From the NCBI RefSeq assembly GCF_014805525.1, contig NZ_JACFSZ010000014.1, positions 1 through 64,000 of the forward strand: 64,000 bases of DNA, written 5' to 3'. A model generated the notes under the pieces. The model searched no databases. It saw only the letters and a list, made by a program, of their open reading frames with translations, and was not told where the DNA came from. Source of the DNA: Rhabdothermincola sediminis. Lineage in GTDB: Bacteria; Actinomycetota; Acidimicrobiia; Acidimicrobiales; Acidimicrobilacustridaceae. Below are positions 63,001 through 64,000 of this stretch, piece after piece. Position 1 is the first letter of the stretch; each line of letters starts with the position of its first letter. Both the position numbers and the translations under genes were made by a program.

Positions 63001-64000
63001 CCGCAGCACACCGGCGGCGCGCTCCCACACCAGCCGCGGCCGCAGCTCGTTGAACTCGTCGGAGGGGTAGCGACCCGACAGCAGGTCGAGCACCCGCTCG
63101 AGCACCTCGTCGGAGAGCTCCACGAAGTTCGCGGCTCGGCGCACCACGGCGGCGAGCCGCTCGAGTGGCCACTCGTCGAGCGCGCACATGGCGACGATCT
63201 GCTGCGCGAGCACGTCGAGTGGCTGGCGGGGGTAGCGGGTCGACTCGATGAGCCCCTGCTGCATACGCTCGACGACCACCGCGGTCTCGAGCAGGTCGGC
63301 CCGGTGCTTCGGGAACACCTTGCCCCGGCTGGGCTCCCCGACCTGGTGGCCGGCGCGCCCCACCCGCTGCAATCCGGTCGACACCGCACCGGGCGACTCG
63401 ACCTGCACGACGAGATCGACGGTGCCCATGTCGATGCCCAGCTCGAGGGAGCTGGTGGCCACCAACGCCCTCAGCCGCCCCTGCTTCAGCTCGTCCTCGA
63501 TCTGCAGGCGCCGCTGGCGCGACAACGACCCGTGGTGCGCCTTGACCAGCTCCTGCTCCGGAACCGGGGCGGTGCCGTCGCCCTCACCGGCGCGGTTGCG
63601 GCCCTCGAGTGCCAGCTCGTTGAGCCGGGTGGCGAGGCGCTCGGCCAGACGGCGGGCGTTCACGAAGATGATCGTGGACCGGTGAGCCAGCACCAGCTCG
63701 AGCAGCCGGGGGTGGATGGATGGCCAGATCGAACGGCGGGCCCGTGGCGCCAGCGGGCCCGCGTCGGGGTCCTCGACCAACTCCCCGAGCGCACCCATGT
63801 CTTCGACCGGGACCACCACCTCCAGCTCCATGGGTTTGCGGACCCCGACGTCGACGACCGTGACCGGGCGAGGCTGGTGCGGCTCGTCGAAGCCCCCGAG
63901 GAACCGGGCGATCTCGTCCAGCGGGCGCTGAGTGGCGGAGAGCCCGATGCGCTGGAACGGCCGCTCTACCAGCTCGGCGAGTCGCTCCAGGGACAGGGCG
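60013..64000 (-). CDS. lhr: Lhr-type superfamily II DNA helicase, C-terminal part (start outside window)
   Basis: The frame is open to the end of the window, giving about 1,329 codons without the N-terminal Walker A/DEAD region. Visible are motif III GLSATQRPLDEIARFLGG, ARRLAERLATRLNEL, motif V SSLELGIDMGTVDLVVQVES and motif VI LQRVGRAGH, then the Lhr core (WRIEDITPERVVVTPAPG, GKMPFWHGDGPGRP) and a long C-terminal domain with winged-helix parts. Lhr is a 3'-5' ssDNA-dependent helicase of the DNA repair network in actinobacteria. An internal ATG at 63831 is not the true start. Confidence 0.95.
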   Translation of the reverse strand, partial: ALSLERLAELVERPFQRIGLSATQRPLDEIARFLGGFDEPHQPRPVTVVDVGVRKPMELEVVVPVEDMGALGELVEDPDAGPLAPRARRSIWPSIHPRLLELVLAHRSTIIFVNARRLAERLATRLNELALEGRNRAGEGDGTAPVPEQELVKAHHGSLSRQRRLQIEDELKQGRLRALVATSSLELGIDMGTVDLVVQVESPGAVSTGLQRVGRAGHQVGEPSRGKVFPKHRADLLETAVVVERMQQGLIESTRYPRQPLDVLAQQIVAMCALDEWPLERLAAVVRRAANFVELSDEVLERVLDLLSGRYPSDEFNELRPRLVWERAAGVLRGRAGAQRLAVTSGGTIPDRGLFGVFLPDGTRVGELDEEMVYESRPGETFLLGASTWRIEDITPERVVVTPAPGQPGKMPFWHGDGPGRPVEVGRALGAFVRAVRADPAGQRQRLIDELGLDRWAADNLIAYLEEQAEACGGVVPDDRTVVVERFRDEIGDWRVCILTPFGAPVHAPWAMALQARLAERHGIDVELLWSDDGIVLRLPEAVEALPYDELLIDPEEIDELVISQLPSTAMFAARFRECAARALLLPRRRPDRRTPLWQQRQRAADLLAVAARHPEFPILLEATRECVNDVFDLPALREVLAGLRARRIRVVPVDTPRASPFAQSLLFGWIAVFMYEGDAPLAERRAAALALDRDLLRDLLGADELRDLIDPVVLAELELELQRLAEGHRARDVDELHDVLRTVGPLSRGELEARAEGVAPVGRWVDELLAQRRVIEVVVAGEPRVAAAEDAARLCDALGAALPLGLPAAFTDPVEDPVADLVARFARSHGPFLTAQVARRYGLPAEGARAALERLEGDGRVVRGEFRPGGVEREWCDADVLRTLRRRSLAALRKEVEPVEAGTLARFLPRWHGLGVPRRGIDALVEVIGTLQGAALPASVLETDILPARLPGYRPADLDALCTAGEVVWMGAGAIGSTDGRVRLLFRDQAALLTDRPGTWERPAAADAIVAHLSDAGASFWPDLVAAVHRAGEPYDDDTVLDALWSLVWAGEITNDSLSPLRSRLGGTPRRGAARSRSGLRSGTGAARSLGRRPDLRRPSIGSLSRLGPPAAAGRWSLVSPVLSPPPTPTEAAYAQALQLLERHGVLTREAVLAEGVEGGFAAIYPVLQALEERGQVRRGYFVRGLGGAQFALPGAVDRLRACREPGPDDLVPLVLSATDPAQPYGAALPWPDAAGRPARTPGAHVVLVAGDPVAFLERGGRTLLTFPAAAEHPHWVEGLAALVKDGRVRRLEIIRVDGEPASASGLAARLREVGFAPSHRGLVLRG

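Overview
The window is high-GC DNA from an actinobacterium. WhiB (49328-49660) is essentially restricted to that phylum, and the F420/PPOX-type protein, split hem genes, MenJ-like reductase, XRE/HbhA-like pair and many SD-less GTG starts fit. The tandem respiratory operons and overall gene style suggest Acidimicrobiia, but that is inference. No insertion sequence, prophage, CRISPR array or rRNA was seen.

Layout. 1-361 (minus): 5' end of tuf behind tRNA-Thr and tRNA-Met. 620-3191 (plus): a degenerate SMC/YhaN-like membrane ATPase, a GNAT acetyltransferase, tRNA-Tyr and yajQ. 3213-5671 (minus): acs and a HAD phosphatase. 5945-7849 (plus): a membrane GGDEF protein with a cysteine-rich GAF domain.

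40724-7881 (minus) is the core: about 33 kb of co-directional, mostly overlapping respiratory genes. In transcription order they are a small membrane protein, a 2x[4Fe-4S] ferredoxin, a split cytochrome b, a Rieske protein, a membrane-anchored dihaem cytochrome c, an unrecognised membrane protein, a complete 14-gene complex I operon (nuoA-N, here set 2), then after a 91-nt gap an 11-gene complex I operon lacking nuoEFG (set 1: ABCDHIJKLMN), closed by an NDUFAF7/MidA-type methyltransferase. A divergent monohaem cytochrome c and a MenJ-like reductase (41083-43265) flank it. NADH could enter through set 2, the donor of set 1 is unknown, and both would feed menaquinone, which the bc complex oxidises. 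No terminal oxidase is in the window.

43300-48494 (minus): zwf, hemL, hemB and a cobA-hemD fusion. 48557-49660 (plus): tetR and whiB. 49680-53766 (minus): photolyase, then a three-gene unit of a glutamate/leucine-dehydrogenase-like protein without its catalytic lysine, a CrtO-like acyltransferase and a CrtQ-like glycosyltransferase. 53859-59559 (plus): ppa, an L-2-hydroxyglutarate oxidase, a CDF transporter, an XRE regulator, an HbhA/phasin-like protein, an ABC ATPase, a PPOX protein and a response regulator with a degenerate receiver. 59547-64000 (minus): a ketosteroid-isomerase-like protein and the C-terminal part of an Lhr helicase running off the window.

Recurring signals: a TANNNT/CANNNT hexamer 6-8 nt before SD-less start codons, suggesting leaderless transcripts; two TGTGA-N6-TCACG palindromes, before the bc operon and the HbhA-like gene; and a short IPEHLLxRSR motif shared by two respiratory proteins.
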